DNA of 64,000 bases from Amycolatopsis anabasis (GTDB taxonomy: Bacteria > Actinomycetota > Actinomycetes > Mycobacteriales > Pseudonocardiaceae), in the NCBI RefSeq assembly GCF_009765355.1, contig NZ_VTHK01000021.1:89003-153002 (forward strand), in the 5' to 3' direction. The notes under the pieces are model-generated. The model was not told the origin of the DNA, searched no databases, and saw only the letters and a list, made by a program, of their open reading frames with translations. This document shows positions 26,140 through 34,042 of this stretch, in pieces (positions within the stretch are counted from its first letter, which is position 1; every line of letters starts with the position of its first letter). Both the position numbers and the translations under genes were made by a program.

Positions 26140-27402
26140 ATGTCCCCGTCACGCGTGGTGGTGCTCGGCAGCGGTTTCGCCGGTCTGGAGACCGCCTTCC
26201 TGCTGCGTACCCGGCTGAACGAACGGGAGGTCGATCTCACGGTCGTGTCCGACCGGGACGATTTCCTGTTCAAACCGAACACCATCTACCTGCCGTTCGG
26301 CTCCGGCGAAGCCCGGCTGCACATCCCCCTGGCCAAACCGTTCCGGCGACGCGCGATCGGGCACCGCGTCGCCTCCGTCACCGGAATCGACACCGGCCGG
26401 GGCACCGTGCACACGAGGAGGGGAAACCCGGTTCCCTACGACCACCTGGTGATCGCCACCGGCGCGGGCATGCGCCCCGCCGAGATCCCCGGCCTCGCCG
26501 AGTACGGGCGCCAGATCTGGACCCCGGGCCAGATGCACCGCCTCGGCGAAGACCTGCAATGGGTGGCGCAGAACGCGCGCCACGGTCACGAGCAGCGCGT
26601 CCTGTTCCTGGTGCCACCGGGGAACAAGTGCGCGGGCCCGCTCTACGAACTGGCGTTCATGCTGGACACCTGGCTACGCCGCCGCGAGGTGCGGCACCAG
26701 GTGACTCTCGAATTCGCCACCTGCGAGGGCTCGTTCATCCAGGCCTTCGGCCCCCGATTGCACGACGTGGTCGTCGGGGAATTCGCCGAGCGCGACATCA
26801 CCGGGCACACCGGCCTGGTCGTGGACAAGATCAGCGAGCAGGAGGTCGTGTTCACCGACGGCAGCTCCCGGAAGTACGACGTCCTGATCACGTTCCCGCC
26901 CTATGTCGCGGCCACCGAATACGAGGGCCTGCCCACCGACGACCGCGGATTCCTCACCTGCGAGCCCGGCACGCGAGCAGTGTCCGGGCATCCGGAGATC
27001 TTCGCTCCTGGTGACGCCGGTGATTTCCCGGTCAAACAGGCGTTCCTGGCGCTCCTGCAAGCCGACGCGGTGGCCGAAACTATCGCCGGAGAAATCCAGC
27101 ACACGACCCCGGCCGCGGGATTCGAACCGACCAGCATGTGCGTGATGGAGATGTTCGACAAGGCCACCTTCGCCCAGGTGCCGCTCACCCTGACCGGCAA
27201 CCCGGCGAGGCCGGTCGCCGTCGACGCGGTGGCCGGACACGACTACCGGGTCGGCACCAGCCCGATCTGGCGGCTGGGCAAGAAGGCCCTCGGCGTGTAC
27301 CTCCCCGCCCGGTTCCGCGCCGGACTCCCCTTCCACGCCGGAACCGGCTGGCGAATCATGGAAACCGGACTCCGCGCCGGCGCCCGCTTCCTGGCCTGCT
27401 GA
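26140..27402 (+). CDS. FAD oxidoreductase, sulfide:quinone oxidoreductase-like
   Basis: This 420-residue protein opens with the FAD dinucleotide fold VVVLGSGFAGLETAFLL and shows the second FAD contact APGDAGDFPVKQAFLALLQA. A cysteine in PPGNKCAGPLYELAFMLD aligns with one catalytic cysteine of sulfide:quinone oxidoreductases, and a second cysteine occurs in TSMCVMEMF. A C-terminal amphipathic region (RMETGLRAGARFLA-like helix) may dock on the membrane. It probably passes electrons from sulfide, persulfide or NAD(P)H to quinone; which donor is open. GAAAGGA precedes the ATG. Divergent from the arginine deiminase operon and sharing its operator gap. Confidence 0.72.
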   Translation: MSPSRVVVLGSGFAGLETAFLLRTRLNEREVDLTVVSDRDDFLFKPNTIYLPFGSGEARLHIPLAKPFRRRAIGHRVASVTGIDTGRGTVHTRRGNPVPYDHLVIATGAGMRPAEIPGLAEYGRQIWTPGQMHRLGEDLQWVAQNARHGHEQRVLFLVPPGNKCAGPLYELAFMLDTWLRRREVRHQVTLEFATCEGSFIQAFGPRLHDVVVGEFAERDITGHTGLVVDKISEQEVVFTDGSSRKYDVLITFPPYVAATEYEGLPTDDRGFLTCEPGTRAVSGHPEIFAPGDAGDFPVKQAFLALLQADAVAETIAGEIQHTTPAAGFEPTSMCVMEMFDKATFAQVPLTLTGNPARPVAVDAVAGHDYRVGTSPIWRLGKKALGVYLPARFRAGLPFHAGTGWRIMETGLRAGARFLAC

Positions 27403-27457
27403 CCGATCGCCACCCGCCTGCTGGGTGCTGGAACGCGGAACTCGCGTGCCGGTCGGG

Positions 27458-28351
27458 TCAGCGGGCGGGTTCGGGCCGGATCACGGCGACCGGGCAGGTG
27501 CTGTGGTGCAGCAGCGCCTGGCTGGTGGAGCCGAGGCCCATGCCGGTGAAGCCGCCGCGGCCGCGCGAGCCGACCACGATCAGCTGCGCGCCTTCGGCTT
27601 CTTTGAGCAGTCCGCGGACCGGCCGGTCCTGAATCACCCGCTCGATCACCTCGACCTCGGGATGCTTGTCCCGCCAGGTGGCCAGCCGTTCGCTGAGCAG
27701 GCTCGCTTCGGCCTCGGCTGTGTCCTGGGAGTCCCGCCGCACCCACGCCTCTCCCAGAATCACGTCGCTCCAGGTGTGCACGGCGACCAGCGGGACGGCG
27801 CGGGCCGCGGCGGCGTCGAAGGCGAACTCGACCGCGGCGTCGCTGATCGGCGAGCCGTCCACGCCAACCACGACCGGCCCGGTGTCCGGCGGCGCCGATC
27901 CCACCGCGCGGCCCCGGACGACCACGACCGGGCAGTGTCCGTGCTGGGCCAGGGCGTCCGCGACCGAACCGAGCGCCAGACCGCCGAACCCGCCCAGCCC
28001 CCGCGAACCGACCACGACCAGCCCGGCCGAGGCGGATTCGCGGACGAGTTGCCCGGCCGCGGCACCGACCCGCAGGTCCCGGCGGACGGTGATGCCCGGC
28101 GCCACCTGGGTCGCGGCGAATTCCGCTTCCGCCAACCATTCGTGCCCCCGCACGAGCAGGGTGTCGCGGTAGTCGTGCCGCAACGCGACCGGAACGTGCG
28201 CGGTGGCGGGCGGCAGCGGGCATGCGTGGAACAGCCGGAGGGGCGCCTGCCGCCGTGCGGCTTCGCGGGCCGCCCAGCGCACGGCGTGGATGGCCGAGGG
28301 CGAACCGTCCACTCCGGCCAGAACCACCCGGCGCGTCGCAAGGTCGCTCAT
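27458..28351 (-). CDS. Universal stress protein, tandem UspA domains
   Basis: This 297-residue protein has two UspA domains (VVLAGVDGSPSAIHAVRWAA; PVVVGVDGSPISDAAVEFAF), each closing with an intact ATP loop (VVVGSRGLGGFGGLALGSVA; IVVGSRGRGGFTGMGLGSTS). The ATG follows AGGAGG and overlaps the stop of the upstream nitroreductase (ATGA). It is the third gene of a nitroreductase-nitroreductase-Usp operon that starts opposite the sensor kinase, echoing the mycobacterial acg/Usp groupings. Confidence 0.9.
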   Translation of the reverse strand: MSDLATRRVVLAGVDGSPSAIHAVRWAAREAARRQAPLRLFHACPLPPATAHVPVALRHDYRDTLLVRGHEWLAEAEFAATQVAPGITVRRDLRVGAAAGQLVRESASAGLVVVGSRGLGGFGGLALGSVADALAQHGHCPVVVVRGRAVGSAPPDTGPVVVGVDGSPISDAAVEFAFDAAAARAVPLVAVHTWSDVILGEAWVRRDSQDTAEAEASLLSERLATWRDKHPEVEVIERVIQDRPVRGLLKEAEGAQLIVVGSRGRGGFTGMGLGSTSQALLHHSTCPVAVIRPEPAR

Positions 28352-29301
28352 CCCGGTTCCTCCTCATGTGCGGGGAGCGCGGCGGCCGGGATGCGCGGCG
28401 CGGTTGTCGGGGAGTCGACGGGGTAGCCGACGCGCAGGATGGTCTGGGGGAATCCGGCGAGCCCGAGGTGTTCGATGAGCCCGGCACGCACTTCGGGCAC
28501 GTGCAGGGGCTGGGTCAGCACCGAGGCGACCAGGCCTTCGGTGAGGGCGGCGAGCCAGATCTGCTCCATGGCCGCGCCCGCGAGCAGGTGATCGCGGCGG
28601 CCGTCATCCGGGGTGAGCAGGATCAGCAGTCCCTCGCGGGCGAGCCGTTCGGTGAGCGTGATGCGGTCCGGCAGGTGCGTGTTCGCCCGCACCAGGCCCG
28701 CCCACGGCAGCGTGGACCCGTCGTCGTGCGGATCCTGGAAGTGCGGGAGCCAGGCGGCCAGTTCGCGCTGGTACGCGCGATCGCCGCGCAGGGCGGTGGC
28801 GGCGTGGCAGAGCAGGTCGGCCAGCGGCTCGGATTCCCGGCGGGGTTCGATCACGCGTGCTTGAGTGCCGGGTTCGGTCACCGCTCGGGCCAGCCGCCGC
28901 AGGTGGCGCCGGGAGATCCGGGCCGGGCTGAACGGCTGGCGGTAGCTGCGGCGCTGGAAGATCGCCGAGTACCGGTCGACCTCGGCGAGGGTGGCCTCCT
29001 TACGCGTGGTTCCGCGCACCCGGGCGACGAGATCCGGGTGGCCGGGTTCGGGGAACAGCGACACCACCGCGTCCCAGCCGAGGGCGCGCACCGCGAGTTC
29101 GAGATTCGTGAGCGCGGCGCCACAGGAGACCAGCCGGTCCCGCCCGGTCGGGTCGTGCCGGGGCAGCGACGACTCGAACCGCTCGTACAGGTCGGCCGAG
29201 TTCGCGTGCGCTTCCAGGGTCCAGGGCTGGGAGTTGTGCACCGAAGGCGCCCGGTTGACCGCGCGCACCAGCACCCCGACCTCCGCGCTCGACCAGGTCA
29301 T
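28348..29301 (-). CDS. Acg-type nitroreductase-family protein
   Basis: This 317-residue protein has the Acg/Rv3131 pattern: RAVNRAPSVHNSQPWTLEAH, a central VSCGAALTNLELAVRALGW, RRSYRQPFSPARISRRHLRR and C-terminal GFPQTILRVGYPV. These proteins hold two half nitroreductase folds in one chain and bind FMN; M. tuberculosis members are strongly DosR-induced, and Acg may sequester flavin instead of reducing nitro groups. It overlaps both neighbours by four bases. The true activity cannot be told from sequence. Confidence 0.85.
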   Translation of the reverse strand: MTWSSAEVGVLVRAVNRAPSVHNSQPWTLEAHANSADLYERFESSLPRHDPTGRDRLVSCGAALTNLELAVRALGWDAVVSLFPEPGHPDLVARVRGTTRKEATLAEVDRYSAIFQRRSYRQPFSPARISRRHLRRLARAVTEPGTQARVIEPRRESEPLADLLCHAATALRGDRAYQRELAAWLPHFQDPHDDGSTLPWAGLVRANTHLPDRITLTERLAREGLLILLTPDDGRRDHLLAGAAMEQIWLAALTEGLVASVLTQPLHVPEVRAGLIEHLGLAGFPQTILRVGYPVDSPTTAPRIPAAALPAHEEEPG

Positions 29302-30293
29302 GACCGGGCCTCCCCCGGATCGTGGTGGTAGGTGACGGTGTCGGCGGCCCGGCGCCGGGTGGCCGGGGCGGCGAAGCCGTATCCCAGGCGGAGCACGGTC
29401 TGCGGATACCCGCGGCCGCCGAGCAAGCGGCGCAGTGCCGTACGGCTGGATTCCAGCTCCACCGGCTGGGAGAGGAACGAGGCGCTCAATCCGGCGGTGG
29501 TGGCGGTGAGCAGCACCCGCTGCATCGCCTGCCCGGCTCGCACCTGGCCGAGCGACGTGTCGGTGTGGGAGCTGAGCACCGCCACCAGCGGGGTGCGCTC
29601 AAAGGGGCGCGCCGGTCCCGATTCCCGAACGCCGTAGTGGCGCAGGGTCAGCAGGCTGTCCGGCTCCGGGCGAGGCCCACCAGCGGACAGCGGAACTCCG
29701 TCGTCACGCACCCCATCCTCAACGGTCCACCGCCGAACCTCGGCCTGGAAAGCCGGATCTTCGCTCTGCAGATGCTCGGCGTGCCGCAACAACGCGGCCA
29801 GCGCGTCCAGATCACCCGGCCGCTCGAGCAACACCAGCTCGGCACCCTCCGCGGCGGCGGCCCGCACGAGCGCCTGCCGGGTCCCGACCGGCACCGGGCG
29901 GTCGGTGAACGGCCGCCGATTGCTCCGCCGAAACCCGATGGCCCGCGCCAGTGCCTGGTCCTCGGGCGTCGTCCGGTGCGTCCCGCTGATCGAGAGGGTG
30001 GCCAGCAGGTCGGCGCGTCGGCGGTCCGGCAACAGGGTGACGGCCGCGGCATGGCCGTTGCCGGACAAGGCCGCGCGCATGTTGAAGATCGCCGCCCCGC
30101 AGGAGAGCCGCGCCTCGCGGCCGTCCCGGTCGGCCACCGCCAGCACCCGCTCACGGTCGAGCAGCACGTCGATCCGATCCCCGGTCACCTCGAAACGCCA
30201 CGGCTGGGTGTTGTGCGGCGACGGCGCGCGGATAGCGGCGTCCAGTGCGACGCGAATCAGGTCATTCGTCGCCGGCAGCGGAATGGTGGTCAT
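29298..30293 (-). CDS. Acg-type nitroreductase-family protein
   Basis: This 331-residue paralogue of the downstream gene has RVALDAAIRAPSPHNTQPWR, LSCGAAIFNMRAALSGNGHA, FRRSNRRPFTDRPVPVGTRQ and GGRGYPQTVLRLGYGF. The FMN-binding residues of the nitroreductase fold sit in the first and third of these. The ATG at 30293 is the first methionine after the operator; the upstream extension in this frame is non-homologous. It heads the operon divergent from the DosS-like kinase and shares the site at 30379. Confidence 0.85.
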   Translation of the reverse strand: MTTIPLPATNDLIRVALDAAIRAPSPHNTQPWRFEVTGDRIDVLLDRERVLAVADRDGREARLSCGAAIFNMRAALSGNGHAAAVTLLPDRRRADLLATLSISGTHRTTPEDQALARAIGFRRSNRRPFTDRPVPVGTRQALVRAAAAEGAELVLLERPGDLDALAALLRHAEHLQSEDPAFQAEVRRWTVEDGVRDDGVPLSAGGPRPEPDSLLTLRHYGVRESGPARPFERTPLVAVLSSHTDTSLGQVRAGQAMQRVLLTATTAGLSASFLSQPVELESSRTALRRLLGGRGYPQTVLRLGYGFAAPATRRRAADTVTYHHDPGEARS

Positions 30294-30378
30294 CTCTGGG
30301 CTCCAGGTGTGAGTTGCTCTGCCTCCACTGTCGCTCCGGGCCGCCACGCTCGGTCAGGGGCACGCGTCACCGCCTGCG

Positions 30379-30393
30379 GGGTCTTTGGGCCCG
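30379..30393. promoter_or_regulatory. DosR-like operator between nitroreductase and sensor kinase
   Basis: GGGTCTTTGGGCCCG has the DosR spacing (GGGTC-TTTG-GGCCC) with one change in the left half-site. It lies 53 bases before the kinase start and 86 bases before the divergent nitroreductase, so the kinase may be under feedback control. Confidence 0.55.
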
Positions 30394-30445
30394 CTCGCCT
30401 GTGGCGAATCTGGTGTTTCCCTCCGGCTGATGTCACGCTGTGCGC

Positions 30446-32152
30446 ATGGCCGAGGACCCACCTCCGTTGCGGGAGACCCTGTCGCAGTTGCGCCTGCGCG
30501 AGTTGTTGCGCGAGGTGCAAGATCGCATCGAGCAACTGGTCGATTCGCGGGACCAGATGGACGGGCTGCTGGAGGCGATGCTCGCCGTTTCGTCCGGACT
30601 GGAGCTGGACGCGACGCTGCGGCGGATCGTGCATGCCGCGATCGACCTGGTCGACTGCCGCTACGGCGCCCTCGGCGTACTCAACCCGAACGACGAAGGC
30701 GACCGGCTGTCCGAATTCGTCTACGAAGGCATCGACGAGGAAACCCGGCAACGGATCGGGGACCTGCCCGAAGGACATGGCCTGCTCGGCCTGCTCATCG
30801 ATCAACCCAAGCCCGTCCGGCTCATCGACCTGTCGCAGCATCCGGCGTCGGTGGGCTTTCCCGAGCACCACCCACCGATGCGGACCTTCCTCGGCGTGCC
30901 GGTCCGGGTCCGCGACGTAGTGTTCGGCAACCTCTACCTCGCGGAGAAGAAGAACGGCCAGGCCTTCACCGAGGACGACGAGGTCGTAGTCCTCGCGCTC
31001 GCGGCGGCGGCGGGGATCGCGGTGGAAAACGCCCGCCTGTACGAGGAAACCCGGCTGCGGCAGCGCTGGCAGGAGGCCACCAGCGAGATCCGGGCCGAAC
31101 TCCTCGCCGCTACCGACCCCGCCGATGTGCTGCACCTGATCGCCAACCGGGCACTCGGACTCACCGGCGCCGACTACACGTTCCTCGCCCTCTCCGACAA
31201 TCCCGAACTGACAGCGCCCGAGGTCACCGAACTCGTCATCACCGTCTGCGCCGGACTCGACGCCGACAGCCTCACCGGACAGCACATCCCCGTCGACGAT
31301 TCCGTCTCCGGGGCGTCGTTCCGGGCGGCCAGTCCCCGCCGGGTTCCCACCCTCGGCCGTGACCTGGCCGACGAGAGCGGACCCGCGCTCGTACTGCCGC
31401 TGCGGGCCTCGGCGGAGTCGGTCTCCGGGGTGCTGGTCGTGGTCCGCAAAGCCGGTGAGGCACCGTTCGACGCCGAGCAGCTTCCCTTGGCGGCGTCCTT
31501 CGCCGATCAGGCCGCGCTCGCCCTCCAACTCGCCGACGACCAGCGCCGTCTGCGCGAATTCGAGGTCCTCGCCGACCGCGACCGCATCGCCCGGGACCTG
31601 CACGACCACGTCATCCAGCGCCTGTTCGCCCTCGGCCTGTCCATGCAGTCCACCCAACTGCGAGCCCGCTCCCCCGAGATCCAGCAACGGCTGGGCGACA
31701 TGGTCGTGGAAGCGCAAAGCATCATCGGGGAGATCCGCACCGCCATCTTCGACCTGCACAGCAGGGACGAAGGGACCACCCAGCTGCGCAAGCGGCTGCA
31801 CGAGATCGTCGCCGAGCTGACCGGCGACACCGCCCTGCGGTCCACGGTGCGCATGTCCGGCCCCCTCGGCGTCGTCTCGGCCGAACTCGCCGACCACGCC
31901 GAAGCCGTGCTGCGGGAAGCGCTGTCCAACGCCGTCCGGCACGCCCAGGCCAGCACGGTCACCATCACCGTTTCCGTCGCCGACGACCTGGTCATCGATG
32001 TCACCGATGACGGAATCGGCATCCCGGCCACGGTCGCGCGCAGCGGACTGCACAATCTCACCACGCGCGCCGAAGAGGCCGGGGGCACGCTGACCGTGCA
32101 CGCCACGCCCGAGGGCGGCACCCGGCTGGTCTGGTCCGCTCCCGTGTCCTGA
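30446..32152 (+). CDS. dosS: DosS/DosT-like oxygen and redox sensor histidine kinase
   Basis: This 568-residue cytoplasmic kinase has two GAF domains (about 52-200 and 220-360), a HisKA_3 phosphoacceptor (DRIARDLHDHVIQRLFALGL) and a HATPase domain (ALSNAVRHAQASTVTITVSV; VTDDGIGIP). In mycobacterial DosS the first GAF binds heme through His149 in HPPM with Tyr171 at the distal side. Here the equivalents are present as His142 (FPEHHPPMRTF) and Tyr164 (VFGNLYLAEK), so O2/NO/CO sensing is likely. ATG 30446 is chosen; GTG 30440 is possible. Its partner regulator lies 1.9 kb downstream as a separate unit. Confidence 0.92.
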   Translation: MAEDPPPLRETLSQLRLRELLREVQDRIEQLVDSRDQMDGLLEAMLAVSSGLELDATLRRIVHAAIDLVDCRYGALGVLNPNDEGDRLSEFVYEGIDEETRQRIGDLPEGHGLLGLLIDQPKPVRLIDLSQHPASVGFPEHHPPMRTFLGVPVRVRDVVFGNLYLAEKKNGQAFTEDDEVVVLALAAAAGIAVENARLYEETRLRQRWQEATSEIRAELLAATDPADVLHLIANRALGLTGADYTFLALSDNPELTAPEVTELVITVCAGLDADSLTGQHIPVDDSVSGASFRAASPRRVPTLGRDLADESGPALVLPLRASAESVSGVLVVVRKAGEAPFDAEQLPLAASFADQAALALQLADDQRRLREFEVLADRDRIARDLHDHVIQRLFALGLSMQSTQLRARSPEIQQRLGDMVVEAQSIIGEIRTAIFDLHSRDEGTTQLRKRLHEIVAELTGDTALRSTVRMSGPLGVVSAELADHAEAVLREALSNAVRHAQASTVTITVSVADDLVIDVTDDGIGIPATVARSGLHNLTTRAEEAGGTLTVHATPEGGTRLVWSAPVS

Positions 32153-32157
32153 GCGAG

Positions 32158-32559
32158 TCACTGTCCGTTCGACAGCGCGAAGCCGGTCACCAGCTCGGGC
32201 TCGATCCGGATCACATACTCCATGTCCCGGTCCACCCAGGGATGCAGAATCCGGTGGTAGCGGGCGAGCGCCTCGGCGCCTCTCACCTGGCGGGCCACTC
32301 CGGTGACGATCACACTCCAGCCGATGCGATCGTCCTCCTCGATCACATCGGCCTCGTAAGCGACCACCGTGCCGACGGCCGACAGCAACGCCGCCCCGGC
32401 GTGGCTGCGGATGATCACCGCACCGCCGTCCACCACGTGGTTGACCGGGCGAATCGCGGGCAACGCGTCCTCGGTGAACACGATCCGCCCCACCCCGACG
32501 CTGCCCAGCCGCCGCAGCGCCTCCGCACGCGACAGCTCGCTGAACCGCCGAACCTCCAT
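32158..32559 (-). CDS. Pyridoxamine-5'-phosphate-oxidase-fold protein (Rv3129-like)
   Basis: This 133-residue split-barrel protein starts EVRRFSELSRAEALRRLGSV and continues GRIVFTEDALPAIRPVNHVV, the usual flavin- or F420-binding strand pair, then WSVIVTGVARQVRGAEA. Such small proteins bind FMN, F420 or heme; Rv3129, next to the mycobacterial dosRS genes, is a close counterpart. It converges with the kinase gene (five bases between stops) and its ATG overlaps the stop of the small upstream gene. Confidence 0.78.
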   Translation of the reverse strand: MEVRRFSELSRAEALRRLGSVGVGRIVFTEDALPAIRPVNHVVDGGAVIIRSHAGAALLSAVGTVVAYEADVIEEDDRIGWSVIVTGVARQVRGAEALARYHRILHPWVDRDMEYVIRIEPELVTGFALSNGQ

Positions 32560-32789
32560 CACCGGACCCGCAAGCCCACCGCGGAGACCAGCCCGTAGTG
32601 CCCGTCGTAGCGCAGACACACCACACTCCCCCGACCCAGCCGACCGGGCAACTGCCCAGCAAACGCCTCGATCTGCCGCCGGACGTCGCCACGCCCCCCG
32701 TCCGGCACCTCACCCGAGCTCTCCACCACGAACTCGGTACTCGCCGCGCTACGCCTACCCACCCGGACCCTCCTCACCCGCGCCCGCAT
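32559..32789 (-). CDS. Small conserved-looking protein coupled to the Rv3129-like gene
   Basis: This 76-residue protein runs from a basic start (RARVRRVRVGRRSAASTEFV) to RGSVVCLRYDGHYGLVSAVG at the C-terminus, and its TGA overlaps the next ATG (TGATG). The start is uncertain: ATG 32789 leaves 52 bases to the operator at 32841, whereas ATG 32813 leaves only 28. No family is recognised. Its tight coupling and operator argue that it is a real dormancy gene. Confidence 0.5.
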   Translation of the reverse strand: MRARVRRVRVGRRSAASTEFVVESSGEVPDGGRGDVRRQIEAFAGQLPGRLGRGSVVCLRYDGHYGLVSAVGLRVR

Positions 32790-32840
32790 CAGCCACGCCC
32801 TACCGCGCGACATGCTCGTCCGGTGTGGGAAGGGCAGGGA

Positions 32841-32855
32841 AGGGAACAAAGTCCC
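32841..32855 (-). promoter_or_regulatory. DosR-like operator
   Basis: On the minus strand this reads GGGACTTTGTTCCCT, one of the best matches in the window to GGGACTTNNGNCCCT (one mismatch). It lies just ahead of the small gene and the Rv3129-like gene. Confidence 0.65.
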
Positions 32856-32902
32856 CAACGATCATGACCATCGTCACCGGCAACTCGGGACACCCGAACC
32901 AC

Positions 32903-32937
32903 TGCCCGGGTAGAGCACTCTTCCCCGGTCCCCTACC
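32903..32937. repeat. Imperfect inverted-repeat element, copy 2
   Basis: GGGTAGAGC followed by CCCCGGTCCCCTACC matches the skeleton of the element at 2900-2933; the GGTAG and CTACC arms can pair. It lies in the roughly 300-base stretch between the operator at 32841 and the flavohemoglobin remnant. Apart from this element I see no gene there. Confidence 0.4.
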
Positions 32938-33164
32938 GCGTCGACGAAGAAAACGAACGGCTGCACGACATCCCGTCCGGTGCCCTTCGGGCCAGCGGTC
33001 ACCGACCCGACCCTTCGCGTCCACCCCATCAATCGTTTGGTGTCCGATGTAGACACTGGCCGGGTAGGCTGGTGCACAGACTTGTGCCCGGTCGCGGCCG
33101 GAGTCTCCGCACTCGACACCACTCTGGGTGACAGCGTTCGAAGTGGCATAACTGTCCTCTTCGG

Positions 33165-33461
33165 CGGATCACCGTCCGCCGGATACCCGCCCACGACGGC
33201 ACACCCGCCGGAGCGGTGTCCAACCACCTGGCCGAGGACGACACCCTGCTGCTCGGCCCGCCCGCGGGCGGCACCGTCCTCGATCCCGGCGACCACGCAG
33301 TGCCCGCGGACGCGACCGCCTACGTGTGCGGTCCGCTGCCGTTCATGCGCGAAGTCCGGGCGGGGTTGCTGCGCCGCGGTATGCCCACCGAACGCATCCG
33401 ATACGAGATGTTCGGCCCCGGCATGCTCGACAACCGGGACTTCGTCACCGCAACAGGATGA
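33165..33461 (+). pseudogene. Flavohemoglobin reductase-domain remnant
   Basis: The frame reads RRITVRRIPAHDGTPAGAVS, LAEDDTLLLGPPAGGTVLD and then YVCGPLPFMREVRAGLLRRG, MPTERIRYEMFGPGM before TGA. These are the FAD-binding loop and the extreme C-terminus of flavohemoglobin (NO dioxygenase) or a related reductase. The globin domain and most of the NAD-binding domain between the two blocks are missing, and no start codon or ribosome site remains. NO detoxification by this gene is therefore lost. Its last 17 bases overlap the convergent membrane-protein gene. Confidence 0.65.
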
Positions 33462-33858
33462 CCCCGAGTGCGATCAGCACGCCCACCTTGACCACTTCGA
33501 GCACCACGTACGCGTAGTGCGCGCGGGAGCGGGGCGCGTCCTCTCCGGCGAGCACCCGATCGGACCTGCGGGTCAGCAGCGGCCGGACGGCCACGAACTG
33601 CACGATCAGGACCGCGACCACCACGCCGGTGAGGACCGAACCCGCCATGGGGAGCGCGCCGAGGGCCGCCGCGAGCACGACGACGAGAGCCCACACCAGT
33701 TCCACGGCGTTCAACGCCCGGAACACCAACCGCCCGACCCCCAGCCCCAGCGGGATCGTCACGCCCGGCGCGCGGAACTTCAGCGGCGCCTCCAGGAACG
33801 AGATCGCCAGCACCATGCCCAGCCACACGAACGTGACCGCGGTCGCCACCTGGCCCAC
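33445..33858 (-). CDS. Four-helix membrane protein of unknown function
   Basis: This 137-residue protein has four hydrophobic segments (ATAVTFVWLGMVLAISFLEA; AVELVWALVVVLAAALGALP; VLTGVVVAVLIVQFVAVRPL; YAYVVLEVVKVGVLIALGVI) and a conserved-looking APLKFRAPGVTIPLGLGVGR loop, resembling DUF4149/TMEM205-like proteins. GTG at 33858 is chosen because AAGGAGGAG lies five bases upstream. It is divergent from the dosR-like gene and shares the operator at 33945. Role unknown. Confidence 0.65.
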   Translation of the reverse strand: MGQVATAVTFVWLGMVLAISFLEAPLKFRAPGVTIPLGLGVGRLVFRALNAVELVWALVVVLAAALGALPMAGSVLTGVVVAVLIVQFVAVRPLLTRRSDRVLAGEDAPRSRAHYAYVVLEVVKVGVLIALGVILLR

Positions 33859-33944
33859 GACTGCTCCTCCTTCCACCGGTCATTCAACGACCAGTCTCAC
33901 CACCCCCCTTGGGCCACCGGAGGGGCCGGGTGCCCCGGGAGCCG

Positions 33945-33958
33945 GTGACTTTGGTCCT
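33945..33958 (+). promoter_or_regulatory. DosR-like operator upstream of dosR
   Basis: GTGACTTTGGTCCT (preceded by G) lies 84 bases before the response-regulator start and about 87 bases from the divergent membrane protein. It is almost the same as the site at 26036-26050. Autoregulation by DosR is known in mycobacteria. Confidence 0.6.
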
Positions 33959-34042
33959 CAAGATCAGGGACCTGTGGAGCTGTGTTTCCCGGTGCCCGGC
34001 CGTAGCCTGGACGGTGGCTCGAACCGAATCGGATGGTGTCGC

